Shown: positions 45,159 to 54,670, numbered from the stretch's first letter. The stretch: DNA of 64,000 bases from an uncultured Oscillospiraceae bacterium (GCA_910579175.1 CAJTTB010000001.1:140722-204721); one strand, 5' to 3'. The notes: generated by a model not told the origin, from the sequence alone. A program made the numbers and translations.

Positions 45159-46201
45159 AATGGAGAAAATGGGTAACAGGTATAATCGCTTTTATATTTC
45201 TGATTGTATTGGTATTGTTATCAGTTGGTATTTATCTGTTAAAAACAGAGATACAGCAAATTCCAGATGTTGTATTATTAGAGAATAAGCAGGGGTTTGA
45301 TATTTCATGGAAACAGGCAAATTCACTTTCTTCCGACCGGATAGGACTTGGCACACAAATAACTGTAAACTGTCAGTTAGCGCATCAGAATTTGGGAGAC
45401 TTTTCTGCCATTGTTTATAACAACATCTATCTAAAGCATATGCCAAAATTAAGCGATGGTTTGTTTTCGGAACAAAGTACTCCACAAGCAATTATCTGTC
45501 AATCAGCAATGCAGCGAATAGACAAACAGCAATCAAGCATTTTAATCGATCAAACCACCTATCAAATCGTCGGTGTGATAGAAGACGATTGTATTGATGC
45601 CGATTTGATATTAAATCTCCCCCCCAATAGTGATATCAAAGTTATGCAAATGTTGGTATCGAACGGTTCTCTATTATTCCCACAGCAAGCAAGGGATATC
45701 GCTCAAAAAATCTATCAAACTCCCTTGGACAATAGTCGTGTATATCATTTATCCAATGCCAAGTTGTTACTCAATCAACTATTGCTTTTAGCGGCAGCAC
45801 TGGGAATTTTATTCTTGATGATATTTTTGTTGATAAGATTGTTAAAACAAATTGGTATGTTGTGTCAAAAACAAACACAAAGACAATTGTTTCTAAGGTT
45901 GGGGATTACAGGGGGCTTACTTTTAATATGTCTTTTGGTATTTATCATACTATTTGGGAAGATTATGCTGCCAGAACAGTTTTTGCCGCCCAAAAATCTC
46001 TTTCATATTCAATATTATGTGGATTTATGGCGCAATTTTAATATAGATAGACTACAGGCTTCCAAGGGTTGTATTGGTCTGATACAAACCTATCAGGCTT
46101 ATCGGAATTTGTGTTTCATATTGATCAATGGTTTTATCGTTGAAATCGCTTTTTTTGTGGTGATTGGATTCAAATTCAAAAAGAGAAAGAATCTGCCATA
46201 A
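45155..46201 (+). CDS. Membrane protein with MacB/FtsX-like layout
   Basis: The 348-residue protein has one helix near 10-30, an extracellular domain to about 200, and three helices at about 208-230, 247-270 and 313-335. This topology matches FtsX/MacB permeases (one helix, periplasmic domain, three helices), and the extracellular part contains DLILNLPPNSDIKVMQMLVS. It overlaps the preceding HlyD-like gene by four bases. A role in export, coupled to the sugar importer, is a guess. There is no ATPase gene here, which is unusual for a MacB-type system. Confidence 0.5.
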   Translation: MKWRKWVTGIIAFIFLIVLVLLSVGIYLLKTEIQQIPDVVLLENKQGFDISWKQANSLSSDRIGLGTQITVNCQLAHQNLGDFSAIVYNNIYLKHMPKLSDGLFSEQSTPQAIICQSAMQRIDKQQSSILIDQTTYQIVGVIEDDCIDADLILNLPPNSDIKVMQMLVSNGSLLFPQQARDIAQKIYQTPLDNSRVYHLSNAKLLLNQLLLLAAALGILFLMIFLLIRLLKQIGMLCQKQTQRQLFLRLGITGGLLLICLLVFIILFGKIMLPEQFLPPKNLFHIQYYVDLWRNFNIDRLQASKGCIGLIQTYQAYRNLCFILINGFIVEIAFFVVIGFKFKKRKNLP

Positions 46202-46216
46202 TTTACTTTTTTTACT

Positions 46217-46245
46217 TTGACTTTTTCAAATAAAAATGTTATAAT
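46217..46245 (+). promoter_or_regulatory. Sigma-A promoter of trmN6
   Basis: TTGACT, 17-base spacer and TATAAT, about 100 bases before the trmN6 start. Confidence 0.75.
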
Positions 46246-46348
46246 ATGTTAATTCTTACATAAATTGCAATTAAAATGTATCTTCTATCATATAAAATGA
46301 TAAATCATATCAAAACAAAATCACGAACAGAAACAATTAGAGGTTTAT

Positions 46349-47071
46349 ATGAATTTTGATTATCAATTTGAAAGATTAAGTTCACAGCTTGAAATCTGTG
46401 TGACCTCATCCCATAAATTTGGAACTGATGCTTTTTTGCTGGCAGATTTTGCAGCCGTTAAGAAAAAGGATACTGTTTGTGATTTGGGAACTGGTTGTGG
46501 AATTATTCCATTGTTGATGATAAAGAATCAACAACCCAAAAAGATTTATGCAGTGGATATCCAACAACAGGCAATTGAACAACTTCAAATTACCTTGAAA
46601 CACAATCAAATCCAAAATATAATTCCTATTTGTGAGGACTTAAAAAATTTAAAAGAACTGCCAAAGGCGAGTTTTGATGTCGTTACCTGCAATCCGCCCT
46701 ATAAAGCAAACCATACAGGTATTTTAAGCCAGCTCAGTGTTGAGCAGATTGCCCGTCATGAAGTGCTTTGTACCATGGAAGACATTTGTCAGACGGCTAG
46801 TGCACTGTTGCGTTTTGGAGGGAGGTTTTGTCTTTGTCAGCGACCAGAACGGTTAGCTGATGTCATCAGTGCAATGAAACAGGCGGGAATCGAGCCCAAA
46901 CGTCTTCGGTTTGTAGCAAAGCATACCCATCAAAGCCCTTGGTTGTTTTTAATAGAAGGCAGAAAAGGAGGCAAACCATTTCTGAAAGTGCTCCCAACGC
47001 TGGCAGTTTATGCAGATAATGGAACGGATTTTTCAGAAGAAATGGCTTCTATCTATCATTGGGATAATTAG
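46349..47071 (+). CDS. trmN6: tRNA1(Val) (adenine37-N6)-methyltransferase family protein
   Basis: The 240-residue methyltransferase has AdoMet motif VCDLGTGCGIIPLLM, YAVDIQQQAIEQL and the adenine N6-methylase motif DVVTCNPPYKA (NPPY). YfiC/TrmN6 methylates A37 of tRNA1(Val). The early FGTDAFLLADF segment is also typical of TrmN6. In Firmicutes this gene often lies near rsmI, as here. A GNAT gene follows. Confidence 0.88.
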   Translation: MNFDYQFERLSSQLEICVTSSHKFGTDAFLLADFAAVKKKDTVCDLGTGCGIIPLLMIKNQQPKKIYAVDIQQQAIEQLQITLKHNQIQNIIPICEDLKNLKELPKASFDVVTCNPPYKANHTGILSQLSVEQIARHEVLCTMEDICQTASALLRFGGRFCLCQRPERLADVISAMKQAGIEPKRLRFVAKHTHQSPWLFLIEGRKGGKPFLKVLPTLAVYADNGTDFSEEMASIYHWDN

Positions 47072-47108
47072 CTTATGCTTTCAGTTCAACGTAAAAGAGG
47101 TGTATATA

Positions 47109-47891
47109 ATGAAACAATTAAACTTGGAACAAATGAAATCAATTCAGCCATTATTTACATTTGTAAAAAATACTTTAGTGGATACCTGCATTCGTAAAAA
47201 TATTGGAAAAGTTTGGGCTGACGACGATATTCACCCAAACTGCGTTCAAGTCTTTGTTGGAGATTTCTGTTTTTTGGCAGGTGATTCAGACAATGAACAA
47301 GCAGTCGATTTAATCAAAAACATTTTGTTAAATTATCCAAAAAACAATTGTTTTATGGTTGCTGAAAATCAAAAGTGGGAGCATTTAATTGAAGCAGAAT
47401 ATGGTGTTCACTGTCATAAAGTCAGTCGTTACTCCACCAAAAACAACGTGCAATTTGACCATTACCAATTGAGAAAGTTTGTCAACCAACTTCCAAAGGG
47501 ATATCGTCTAGCAAAAATCGACTCTGATTTATATAATCGCGCTTTACAGGAAGATTGGAGTCGTGACTTTTGTGTAAACTTCCGTGATTTCGAGGACTTC
47601 TCTAAAAATGGTTTGGGAATTGTGATAACCTACGGAAAGGAACTAGTTGGGGGTGCCTCCTCCTATATTGCGACAGAAGATACTTTAGAAGTTGAAATTG
47701 CAGTAAAGGAAAACTATCGTCATCGCGGATTTGCCACCATATGTGCAGCACAATTGATTTTACAAGCATTATCACGTGGGATGTATCCAAGTTGGGATGC
47801 GGCAAATCTAATTTCTTTTAAAACAGCAGAAAAGTTGGGTTATGAATTAGATCAAGAATATACCGCATTTGTTGTAGACTTGGTAGTCTAA
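47109..47891 (+). CDS. GNAT family N-acetyltransferase
   Basis: ATG 47109 is preferred, with GAGGTG upstream; the frame from 47010 overlaps trmN6. The 260-residue protein has the GNAT acetyl-CoA site EIAVKENYRHRGFATICAAQ near residue 200 (the R/Q-x-x-G-x-A pattern) and matches the long GNAT form with an N-terminal extension seen in Clostridia. The acceptor substrate is unknown. It is flanked by tRNA and rRNA methyltransferase genes. Confidence 0.82.
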   Translation: MKQLNLEQMKSIQPLFTFVKNTLVDTCIRKNIGKVWADDDIHPNCVQVFVGDFCFLAGDSDNEQAVDLIKNILLNYPKNNCFMVAENQKWEHLIEAEYGVHCHKVSRYSTKNNVQFDHYQLRKFVNQLPKGYRLAKIDSDLYNRALQEDWSRDFCVNFRDFEDFSKNGLGIVITYGKELVGGASSYIATEDTLEVEIAVKENYRHRGFATICAAQLILQALSRGMYPSWDAANLISFKTAEKLGYELDQEYTAFVVDLVV

Positions 47892-47907
47892 TATACAAGG
47901 TCATGTG

Positions 47908-47937
47908 AAACGGCTTTGAGACTTCTCAAAGCCGTTT
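47908..47937 (+). terminator. Intrinsic terminator after the GNAT gene
   Basis: AAACGGCTTTGAG and CTCAAAGCCGTTT form 13 pairs with the loop ACTT, followed by GATTTT. Confidence 0.85.
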
Positions 47938-47965
47938 GATTTTGGGATATCACAAATGGTATACT
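47936..47965 (+). promoter_or_regulatory. Promoter of rsmI
   Basis: TTGATT, 18-base spacer and TATACT. It overlaps the tail of the preceding terminator and lies about 60 bases before the rsmI start. Confidence 0.5.
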
Positions 47966-48024
47966 TGCAAAGATGACATCAACTTATTGTTTTTTGAAAC
48001 CAAAAGATATGAAGGGGAAATCAT

Positions 48025-48843
48025 ATGTCAATATTATATGTTGTGGGCACTCCCATTGGAAATTTAGAAGATTTTAGTCCACGTGCAATAGAAATTTTAA
48101 ATCAAGTGGATTTTATTGCAGCAGAAGATACTAGGGTGACTTTAAAATTATTGAATCACTTTGGCATTAAAAAACAAATGATAAGCTATTATGAACACAA
48201 TCTACGTCAGCGTGGGGAGATGATTGTGTCTCGTATTTTAGCAGGGGAAAGTTGTGCTGTTGTTTCTGATGCCGGTATGCCTTGTATTTCGGATCCTGGA
48301 GAAGATTTGGTTTATATTTGTGCACAAGCGGGCATACCTGTGCGAGTGGTTCCCGGTCCAAGTGCTGCAATTTCTGCGTTGGCAATCAGTGGTCTTCCCA
48401 CTTCCAGATTTACTTTTGAGGGATTTTTAAGCACCAGTAAACGCAATCGAACGGATCATCTAGAAACGGTGCGTCACGAACATAGAACAATGATTTTTTA
48501 TGAGGCACCACACAAATTGTGCAATACATTGGAGGATATGGCAAAGGTATTCGGTTTAGAACGTCGGTTGTCTATCTGCCGGGAGCTGACTAAGATTTAT
48601 GAAGAGGTACTTCGGACAACCTTTGAAGAAGCCATTATCTATTATCAAACACATAAGCCAAAAGGAGAATATGTTTTGGTTGTGCAAGGAGCTCCAATAC
48701 AAGAGACAAAACTCACCTTAGAAGATGCAGTAAATTTGGCAAAACAATTGATAGCACAAGGAGAAAAAACAACCGATGCTGCCAAAAAGGTGGCAAAGCA
48801 AACTTCTTTTAGCAAAGCGGATATTTATAAGCAATTGATGTAA
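48025..48843 (+). CDS. rsmI: 16S rRNA (cytidine1402-2'-O)-methyltransferase
   Basis: The 272-residue protein begins SILYVVGTPIGNLEDFSPRA, the family start, then AAEDTRVTLKLL, VVSDAGMPCISDPGEDL and VPGPSAAISALAISG, the AdoMet pocket of the tetrapyrrole-methylase fold. The FTFEGFLSTSKRNR segment follows. It methylates C1402 of 16S rRNA to tune decoding. An AAGGGGAAATCAT site precedes the start. It has its own promoter and a weak hairpin at 48958 behind it. Confidence 0.95.
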   Translation: MSILYVVGTPIGNLEDFSPRAIEILNQVDFIAAEDTRVTLKLLNHFGIKKQMISYYEHNLRQRGEMIVSRILAGESCAVVSDAGMPCISDPGEDLVYICAQAGIPVRVVPGPSAAISALAISGLPTSRFTFEGFLSTSKRNRTDHLETVRHEHRTMIFYEAPHKLCNTLEDMAKVFGLERRLSICRELTKIYEEVLRTTFEEAIIYYQTHKPKGEYVLVVQGAPIQETKLTLEDAVNLAKQLIAQGEKTTDAAKKVAKQTSFSKADIYKQLM

Positions 48844-48957
48844 ACACCTGAGCTTTATCATAACCAAATAAACACATTGTTTGATAATAGAAAATTTATC
48901 GCTGTCTTGAAAAACCATTCACCATAGCAAAAAAATATTATCAATTCACATTTCTCG

Positions 48958-48983
48958 GGGAGTTACCTGGAAAGGCAACTCCC
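48958..48983 (+). terminator. Probable terminator after rsmI
   Basis: GGGAGTT and AACTCCC arms with CCT/AGG near the loop are followed by TATTTTC, a weak T-run. Confidence 0.6.
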
Positions 48984-49141
48984 TATTTTCAATATTTTAA
49001 GAAATGGTTTTATAAGACAGCATCCAGTCATATCAATCTGGCGGAAAACAAAAATACATTAGATATAAATACTTAAAAAATTATCACAGTACTGTCACAC
49101 TTACTTGATATACTGAGATAAAGCTAAGACAAATAAAAAAA

Positions 49142-49187
49142 TAAGGAGGAATGTTGTCATCCATTGGACAAAGAAATATCAAATAAA
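49142..49187 (+). promoter_or_regulatory. Orphan ribosome site and 11-codon leader frame before the response regulator
   Basis: A perfect AAGGAGGA directly precedes ATG (or TTG four bases on) opening a short frame that ends after 11 codons. The response regulator itself, 78 bases away, has no ribosome site. The short frame could be a leader peptide or a relic; only the sequence pattern supports it. Confidence 0.35.
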
Positions 49188-49230
49188 ATTTCATGATATT
49201 TTTATCCGTTTTTGACAACAGCATACGATT

Positions 49231-49905
49231 ATGCAGAAGATATTAGTAGTAGATGATGAAGACCGTATCAGAGACATTATCAAGCAATATTTAGAATTTG
49301 AGGGATTTTCCTTTTGCGAAGCTACCGACGGAATCATGGCAGTCAACACCGTCAAAAATCAATCGATTGATTTGGTACTAATGGACGTTATGATGCCCAA
49401 TTGTGATGGCATTACTGCACTGCGTAAAATACGAGAATTTTCAGATATTCCAGTCATTTTGCTAACAGCCAAAGGAGAGGAATATGATAAAATATTTGGA
49501 TTTGATTTGGGTGCAGATGATTATGTTGTCAAACCATTTAGCCCAAGGGAATTGATGTCTCGAATCAAGGCAGTATTAAAACGTGTGGAAAAACCGCAAC
49601 CTGTTCAAGATATCATATATACTTTTGAAACATTACAAGTTAATCCCAGCTCCTATGAAGTAAAGATTGACGGAGAAAAGGTTACTATGACCCCCAAAGA
49701 ATTTGAACTACTTACCTATTTCATTGAAAATAAAAGCAAAGTCATTACAAGGGATACCATCTTAAACAAAATTTGGGGATATGATTTCTATGGAGATAGC
49801 CGAACAGTGGATACACATATTAAAATGTTGCGCAGCAATTTGGGAAGATATCGGGAACTGATAAAGACGATTTGGGGCGTAGGATATAAATATGAAGAGT
49901 ATTAA
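49231..49905 (+). CDS. OmpR-family response regulator
   Basis: The 224-residue regulator has a receiver domain with the phosphorylated D52 (LVLMDVMMP), acidic pocket DDED, Lys in VVKPFS, and a winged-helix DNA-binding domain ending TIWGVGYKYE. It overlaps the histidine kinase gene by 14 bases. No Shine-Dalgarno sequence is visible before ATG 49231, and an in-frame TGA lies 15 bases upstream, so the start is nearly fixed. The pair probably controls membrane or cell-wall functions, but no target is adjacent. Confidence 0.93.
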   Translation: MQKILVVDDEDRIRDIIKQYLEFEGFSFCEATDGIMAVNTVKNQSIDLVLMDVMMPNCDGITALRKIREFSDIPVILLTAKGEEYDKIFGFDLGADDYVVKPFSPRELMSRIKAVLKRVEKPQPVQDIIYTFETLQVNPSSYEVKIDGEKVTMTPKEFELLTYFIENKSKVITRDTILNKIWGYDFYGDSRTVDTHIKMLRSNLGRYRELIKTIWGVGYKYEEY

Positions 49906-51337
49906 ACTGAAGCTCTGGTGTTCCATTATGGGGATCACCGCAGTTGTCATTTTATGCTTTTGGCTGTTTCAAGTGATTCTTTTAGAAGATCTTTATCTCA
50001 TCAAAAAACAAAATAAAATTTTAAGTGATACCAAGTCTGTTGCAGAAACCATCAATAGCAGCAATGACTTACAGTCTTTAGAGTACTCTCTAAACTCTTT
50101 TGCCTTTCAAAATAATTACTGTATTGAAGTGACAAATTTAGGTGGTATGACTTTGGGCGTCTTTGGTATCTCCAGTGAAAATAGTATTTTGCGCAATCAC
50201 TTTAAATTGCGTCAACAGGTACTGCAAAATATACTAAACAGCAGCCAAGAATACATTTTACAAGATGGGTATTCCTCTGTTTATGGAAATCGCTTTTATG
50301 TGGGATCAACGTCCCAAAAGTCGCAAACATTGGGCAATTATCTGCTGCTCATTGAATCGGAATTGGCACCAGTCCATGAAGCAGTAAATACTACCAAAAC
50401 ACAATTGATTTATCTGTCAATTATCTTGATTGTATTGTCTACGTTTGCAGCTTTTATGCTTTCCCGTACCTTTACAAAACCCATTTTAAAAATTTCACAA
50501 GCTGCCCAACAGGTTGCAGCAGGAGATTTGAAAGTACACGTACACATCAAATCAAAAGACGAGATTGGAAAACTATCACAAGATTTTAATCTTATGGTAA
50601 GAGAAATCAATAAGTCCAGTACCCTTCAAAAGGAATTGGTTGCCAACGTTTCCCATGATATTCGCACACCTCTGACAATGATAAAGGGATATGCTGAGAT
50701 TATCAAGGACTTAACCGGAGATAATAAACAAAAGCGAGAAGAACAGCTAGATGTGATCATTGAAGAGAGCAACCGACTCAATGTCTTAGTCAATGATATT
50801 TTGGATTTATCCCGTTTACAAGCAGGACAGATTACCATTCAGAAAACAGAATTTGATTTAGGTGTAAAGTTGCGCGATGTCATGAAGCGTTATCGGTTGT
50901 TGGAAATAAACGAGAATTTTCAGTTTTCTCTGGAGGCACCAGAACACTGTATGGTATATGCAGATGAAGTAAAAATAGAGCAAGTTCTCTATAACATCAT
51001 CAACAATGCCACCAACCACACTGGAGAGGATAAAAAGGTGATGATTGCACTTGAGGAAAATGAACAGTGGGCAACCGTAAAAATCTCTGATACAGGAGCG
51101 GGAATCAAACAAGAAGATATGCCATTGATCTGGGACAGATATTATAAGCCCTATAAAAAGAAAGACCGCAAGGGCATGGGGACCGGTTTGGGGTTATCCA
51201 TTGTCAAAGCAATATTGAGTGCACATAAATATTTATTTGGCGTAGATAGCGTATTGGGAAAGGGAAGTACTTTTTGGTTTGAGATAGAAAAACCCGCAAA
51301 ACCAGATGTTTCACATACAAAATTATTAAAAAAATAG
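49892..51337 (+). CDS. Sensor histidine kinase
   Basis: The 481-residue kinase has a first membrane helix (about 9-32), an extracellular domain to about 170, a second helix (about 172-192), a HAMP domain, then HisKA with NVSHDIRTPLTMIKGYAEI and an HATPase with NIINNATNH, DTGAGI and GTGLGLSI. All N, G1 and G2 boxes are intact. It overlaps the response regulator gene, confirming a two-component pair. A bidirectional terminator follows. Confidence 0.93.
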   Translation: MKSIKLKLWCSIMGITAVVILCFWLFQVILLEDLYLIKKQNKILSDTKSVAETINSSNDLQSLEYSLNSFAFQNNYCIEVTNLGGMTLGVFGISSENSILRNHFKLRQQVLQNILNSSQEYILQDGYSSVYGNRFYVGSTSQKSQTLGNYLLLIESELAPVHEAVNTTKTQLIYLSIILIVLSTFAAFMLSRTFTKPILKISQAAQQVAAGDLKVHVHIKSKDEIGKLSQDFNLMVREINKSSTLQKELVANVSHDIRTPLTMIKGYAEIIKDLTGDNKQKREEQLDVIIEESNRLNVLVNDILDLSRLQAGQITIQKTEFDLGVKLRDVMKRYRLLEINENFQFSLEAPEHCMVYADEVKIEQVLYNIINNATNHTGEDKKVMIALEENEQWATVKISDTGAGIKQEDMPLIWDRYYKPYKKKDRKGMGTGLGLSIVKAILSAHKYLFGVDSVLGKGSTFWFEIEKPAKPDVSHTKLLKK

Positions 51338-51340
51338 TAA

Positions 51341-51374
51341 AATAGAGGGTAATCTAAAAAGATTACCCTCTATT
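51341..51374. terminator. Bidirectional intrinsic terminator between the kinase and hydF
   Basis: AATAGAGGGTAATCT and AGATTACCCTCTATT form 15 pairs around a four-base loop, with T-runs on both sides. Confidence 0.92.
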
Positions 51375-51398
51375 TTTATTGTGACTTACCGATGATAT

Positions 51399-52583
51399 TT
51401 ATTTGACCTGGATCTTATCCAAAATTCCGCCAAGTTTTGCAATTAAAATGCCATAATTGGTAATGGGAACTTGTTGTTGCTTACAGATTGCCGTACGGGA
51501 CAGCACATATGCGCGATTAAACATACAGCCCCCGCAGTGAACAACCAAACTGTATGGTGTCAAGTCCTCTGGAATATCATTACCACTGCGCACCTCAATC
51601 GAAAGATTTTGTCCCACTTTCTTTCGCAGCAAAGCAGGAATTTTAATTCTACCAATATCCCCATCCAGTGGATTGTGACTACAGGCTTCTAAAATTAATA
51701 CTTTATCCTGTTCTGATAACTTGTCTATGGCTTTTGCACCTTCTAAAAATGCATCAATATCCCCTTTATAGCGTGCCATTAGGACAGAAAAGGAGGTTAG
51801 CATACTCTCTTTGGGGCAGTGCTTATAAACATAGTTAAACACTTGAGAATCGGTGATAATCAGTTTGGGAGGACATTTTAACAGTTGTAATGCGGATATC
51901 AGTTTATCGGTTGTAACAGATACCACAATGGCTCGATTGTCCAATAAATCCCGGGTTGTCTGTACCTGTGGTAGAATCAAACGCCCTTTTGGCGCTTGAA
52001 TATCCTGAGGCATTACCAATAATACCAGATCATTTTCTCCAACTAGATGAGCAGTGATACTTGCAAGTTCAAAATTCTTTGGAGCAGATTGAATGATCTG
52101 TTGTTTTAAAGTGTCAATTCCCTGTTTTTGCAGTGCACTAACGAAACAATGTGGATAACGGGATACCCAATCTGGTATGGATTGCTTGATATCTATTTTA
52201 TTGATGGCAATCAATACTGGAATTTGTTTTTCTTTTAATTGGTTAAGCCAGTCTTGTTCCATGGAAAAATCAGTCTGCTCTGTTGTAATCACAAGAATTG
52301 CCAAATCTGTTTTTGACAGCATTTGTTCTGTGCGCTGTATCCTCATTTGACCCAATTCGCCCTCATCATCAAATCCAGCGGTGTCAATCAAGACACAAGG
52401 ACCAATTGGGTGAAGTTCTATTGCCTTTTGTACAGGGTCTGTTGTTGTTCCAGCCACCTCGCTTACCAATGCAGTCTGCTGGTTGGTCAGTGCATTGATC
52501 AAGGAAGATTTTCCACTATTGCGCCGTCCAAAAATACCGATGTGCAATCTAGAAGCAGAGGGGGTCTGATTGAGTGTCTGCAT
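51399..52583 (-). CDS. hydF: [FeFe] hydrogenase H-cluster maturation GTPase HydF
   Basis: Start 52583 follows GGAGGG nine bases upstream. The 394-residue protein has G1 GRRNSGKSS, G3 DTAGFDDEG, G4 NKIDIK in the GTPase domain, and a C-terminal cluster site with ACSHN followed by VVHCGGCM, which holds the iron-sulfur scaffold. HydF receives the diiron subcluster and delivers it to HydA. It follows hydG in the same direction, 24 bases away. No hydrogenase structural gene or hydE is in the window. Confidence 0.95.
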   Translation of the reverse strand: MQTLNQTPSASRLHIGIFGRRNSGKSSLINALTNQQTALVSEVAGTTTDPVQKAIELHPIGPCVLIDTAGFDDEGELGQMRIQRTEQMLSKTDLAILVITTEQTDFSMEQDWLNQLKEKQIPVLIAINKIDIKQSIPDWVSRYPHCFVSALQKQGIDTLKQQIIQSAPKNFELASITAHLVGENDLVLLVMPQDIQAPKGRLILPQVQTTRDLLDNRAIVVSVTTDKLISALQLLKCPPKLIITDSQVFNYVYKHCPKESMLTSFSVLMARYKGDIDAFLEGAKAIDKLSEQDKVLILEACSHNPLDGDIGRIKIPALLRKKVGQNLSIEVRSGNDIPEDLTPYSLVVHCGGCMFNRAYVLSRTAICKQQQVPITNYGILIAKLGGILDKIQVK

Positions 52584-52607
52584 AAAGAATTTCCCTCCCA
52601 TTCTCAA

Positions 52608-54032
52608 TTAAAATCTAAAATCTCGATTACCAGATTCAATCTGTTTTAAGTTTTCAATGGTCTTTGCGCGGATTTCTTCATTTTGAATATTGGAAATTTC
52701 CTGTTGAATCAATTTTTCGGCAAATTCGCGGGTTTCTTCGCTGGCATAGTCTATTGCATATTCCTTTAATGTCATCAAAGCATTGGGTTGACACACATTA
52801 CAGATTTGACCTGATTTTGCCAACTGCATAAAGCGGTCGCCCGTGCGTCCTTCTCGATAACAAGCGGTACAAAAACTTGGAATATATCCCGTTTTACAGA
52901 GTTCGTTCATGATTTCATCCAAAGAACGCTCATCGTCCACTTTAAATTGAGAGGTATCCTGCTCTTGCTTATCTTCTTCTGCATATCCCCCAACACCGGT
53001 ACAAGAACCACCGCTCAGCTGAGAAATACCCAAGCGCAACAGTTCTCTGCGGTTTTCTTTGGATTCTCTTGTAGAGATAATCATACCTGTATAGGGAACT
53101 GCACAGCGCAAAATAGCGACAATATCATAAAATACCTGATCTGGTACACGTTGGTAATCACCCAAATCAACATCGCTGGCAAAGCGCATTCGAGGTAGAC
53201 TGATTGTATGAGGTCCTACCCCAAAGGTATCTTCTAAATGTTTGACATGCAACATCATACCAACAGTGTCGTATTTCCAATCATACAGTCCATATAATAC
53301 ACCAATGCCCACATCATCAATTCCCGCTTCCATCGCCCGATCCATCGCTTCGGTGTGATAAGAATAGTTGTGTTTTGGTCCTGCTGGATGCATATATTCA
53401 TAAGTTGGTTTGTGATAGGTCTCTTGAAATAATATATAAGTTCCAATCCCTGCCTCTTTGAGTTTGCGATAATTTTCAACGGTGGTGGCTGCAATGTTGA
53501 CATTCACACGGCGAATCGCGCCATTTTTGTGCTTTACATTGTAAATGGTTTGAATGCTTTCCAGCACATAATCAATTGGGATATTTATAGGATCTTCACC
53601 GGTTTCTAAGGCAAGACGTTTGTGTCCCATATCCTGCAAAGCAATGATCTCCCGCTCGATTTCTTCTTGTGTTAATTTCTTTCGTACCATTTGACAGTTA
53701 GAGTGGTGATAACCGCAATATCGACAGGAATTGACACAATGATTTGCCAGATAAAGCGGCGCAAAAAATACAATGCGGTTCCCATAGATGTGTTGTTTGA
53801 TCTTCATCGCAATACGATGGATTTCATCCAATACCGTTCGATTTTGCGCATCGACACATTCTAATAAAACTGCTACTTGACGATAATCCAGACCCTGAAA
53901 CGTTTCAGCCTGTTTTAAAATTTCATCAAGAACTTGGGTATTGTCCTTTTGTTGTTTGGCATATGCTAAAGAAGAAAGAATTTCTTCATCACTAATAAAT
54001 TCCTCTGCATGTTTTGATTTTGAATTGAACAT
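52608..54032 (-). CDS. hydG: [FeFe] hydrogenase H-cluster radical SAM maturase HydG
   Basis: The 474-residue protein has the radical SAM motif CVNSCRYC (C99, C103, C106) and, at the C-terminus, CTACYREGRTGDRFMQLAKS followed by GQICNVC, the auxiliary [4Fe-4S] ligands. It makes CO and cyanide ligands from tyrosine for the H-cluster. The TM1266-type regulator gene precedes it by 14 bases. Together with hydF it shows that the organism makes H2 by an [FeFe] hydrogenase. Confidence 0.96.
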   Translation of the reverse strand: MFNSKSKHAEEFISDEEILSSLAYAKQQKDNTQVLDEILKQAETFQGLDYRQVAVLLECVDAQNRTVLDEIHRIAMKIKQHIYGNRIVFFAPLYLANHCVNSCRYCGYHHSNCQMVRKKLTQEEIEREIIALQDMGHKRLALETGEDPINIPIDYVLESIQTIYNVKHKNGAIRRVNVNIAATTVENYRKLKEAGIGTYILFQETYHKPTYEYMHPAGPKHNYSYHTEAMDRAMEAGIDDVGIGVLYGLYDWKYDTVGMMLHVKHLEDTFGVGPHTISLPRMRFASDVDLGDYQRVPDQVFYDIVAILRCAVPYTGMIISTRESKENRRELLRLGISQLSGGSCTGVGGYAEEDKQEQDTSQFKVDDERSLDEIMNELCKTGYIPSFCTACYREGRTGDRFMQLAKSGQICNVCQPNALMTLKEYAIDYASEETREFAEKLIQQEISNIQNEEIRAKTIENLKQIESGNRDFRF

Positions 54033-54046
54033 GATTATCTAACTCC

Positions 54047-54307
54047 TTATTTGGTTTTTGCAAGCATGGATTTTACACGTATTCCCGGAATCTGTCCCAG
54101 TTTGCCACTTAAACTACTGATGACATGTTCAGGGGCGTCCAACGTAATGGAAATGATGCTAATTCCTCTATTTCGATAGGGAATACCCATACGCCCTACA
54201 ATATAAGGTGCGTATTGATGTAATAACTCGTTGGTTTTTAAAACACTTTCTGGTTGCTCTACAATAATTCCAATCAGTGCAATTTTGGTTGTTTCGATGA
54301 CAAACAC
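54047..54307 (-). CDS. TM1266 family putative iron-only hydrogenase system regulator
   Basis: The family pattern KIALIGIIVEQPESVLKTNE, then GRMGIPYRNRGISIISITLD and a C-terminal ALSGKLG-like SSLSGKLGQIPGIRVKS is clear, with a NikR/ACT-like ferredoxin fold. Such short proteins are found next to hydG/hydF in Clostridia. The start is ambiguous: GTG 54307 follows an AAGG and gives 86 residues, while the ATG at 54352 gives an unusual Cys/Trp-rich opening. I prefer 54307. A hydrogenase-linked regulatory role is inferred from context. Confidence 0.75.
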   Translation of the reverse strand: MFVIETTKIALIGIIVEQPESVLKTNELLHQYAPYIVGRMGIPYRNRGISIISITLDAPEHVISSLSGKLGQIPGIRVKSMLAKTK

Positions 54308-54670
54308 CTGCCTTATCAAAAAACAGTGATTGTACTGCCAAAAGCATTCCAATCACTGTGTAAAAATACGCTATTTGAAATACTCTTTTCAGACGGGTGA
54401 ACCCCTCATGATTAGAATGATTTTATGTATGTGTTCCAATGTTACCGAACGTATCGCTAATATCGGAAATATCCGCATAGCTTGTCTATGACTGCTATGG
54501 CGGTGGCAATGCGATTTTTTTAGATTTTAGAAAGATGATGTAGAAGGGATTGTTGCGATCATGTTTCAACAATCAACAGTTACTAAATAAATTATATCCC
54601 TTTTTGGTATAAAAAACAAGATGCAAATCCTTGAAAAACAATTTTGTTTTTTGGATCATATTACAAAAGA
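54308..54670. other. Gene-free stretch upstream of the hydrogenase regulator
   Basis: No good coding gene. A minus-strand frame reads SYADISDISDTFGNIGTHT, stop, NHSNHEGFTRLKRVFQIAYF (54502 down to about 54370), so it may be a decayed gene or a repeat; I do not recognise it. A weak hairpin AAAACA/TGTTTT lies near 54620, after the glycerate kinase gene. Confidence 0.4.
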
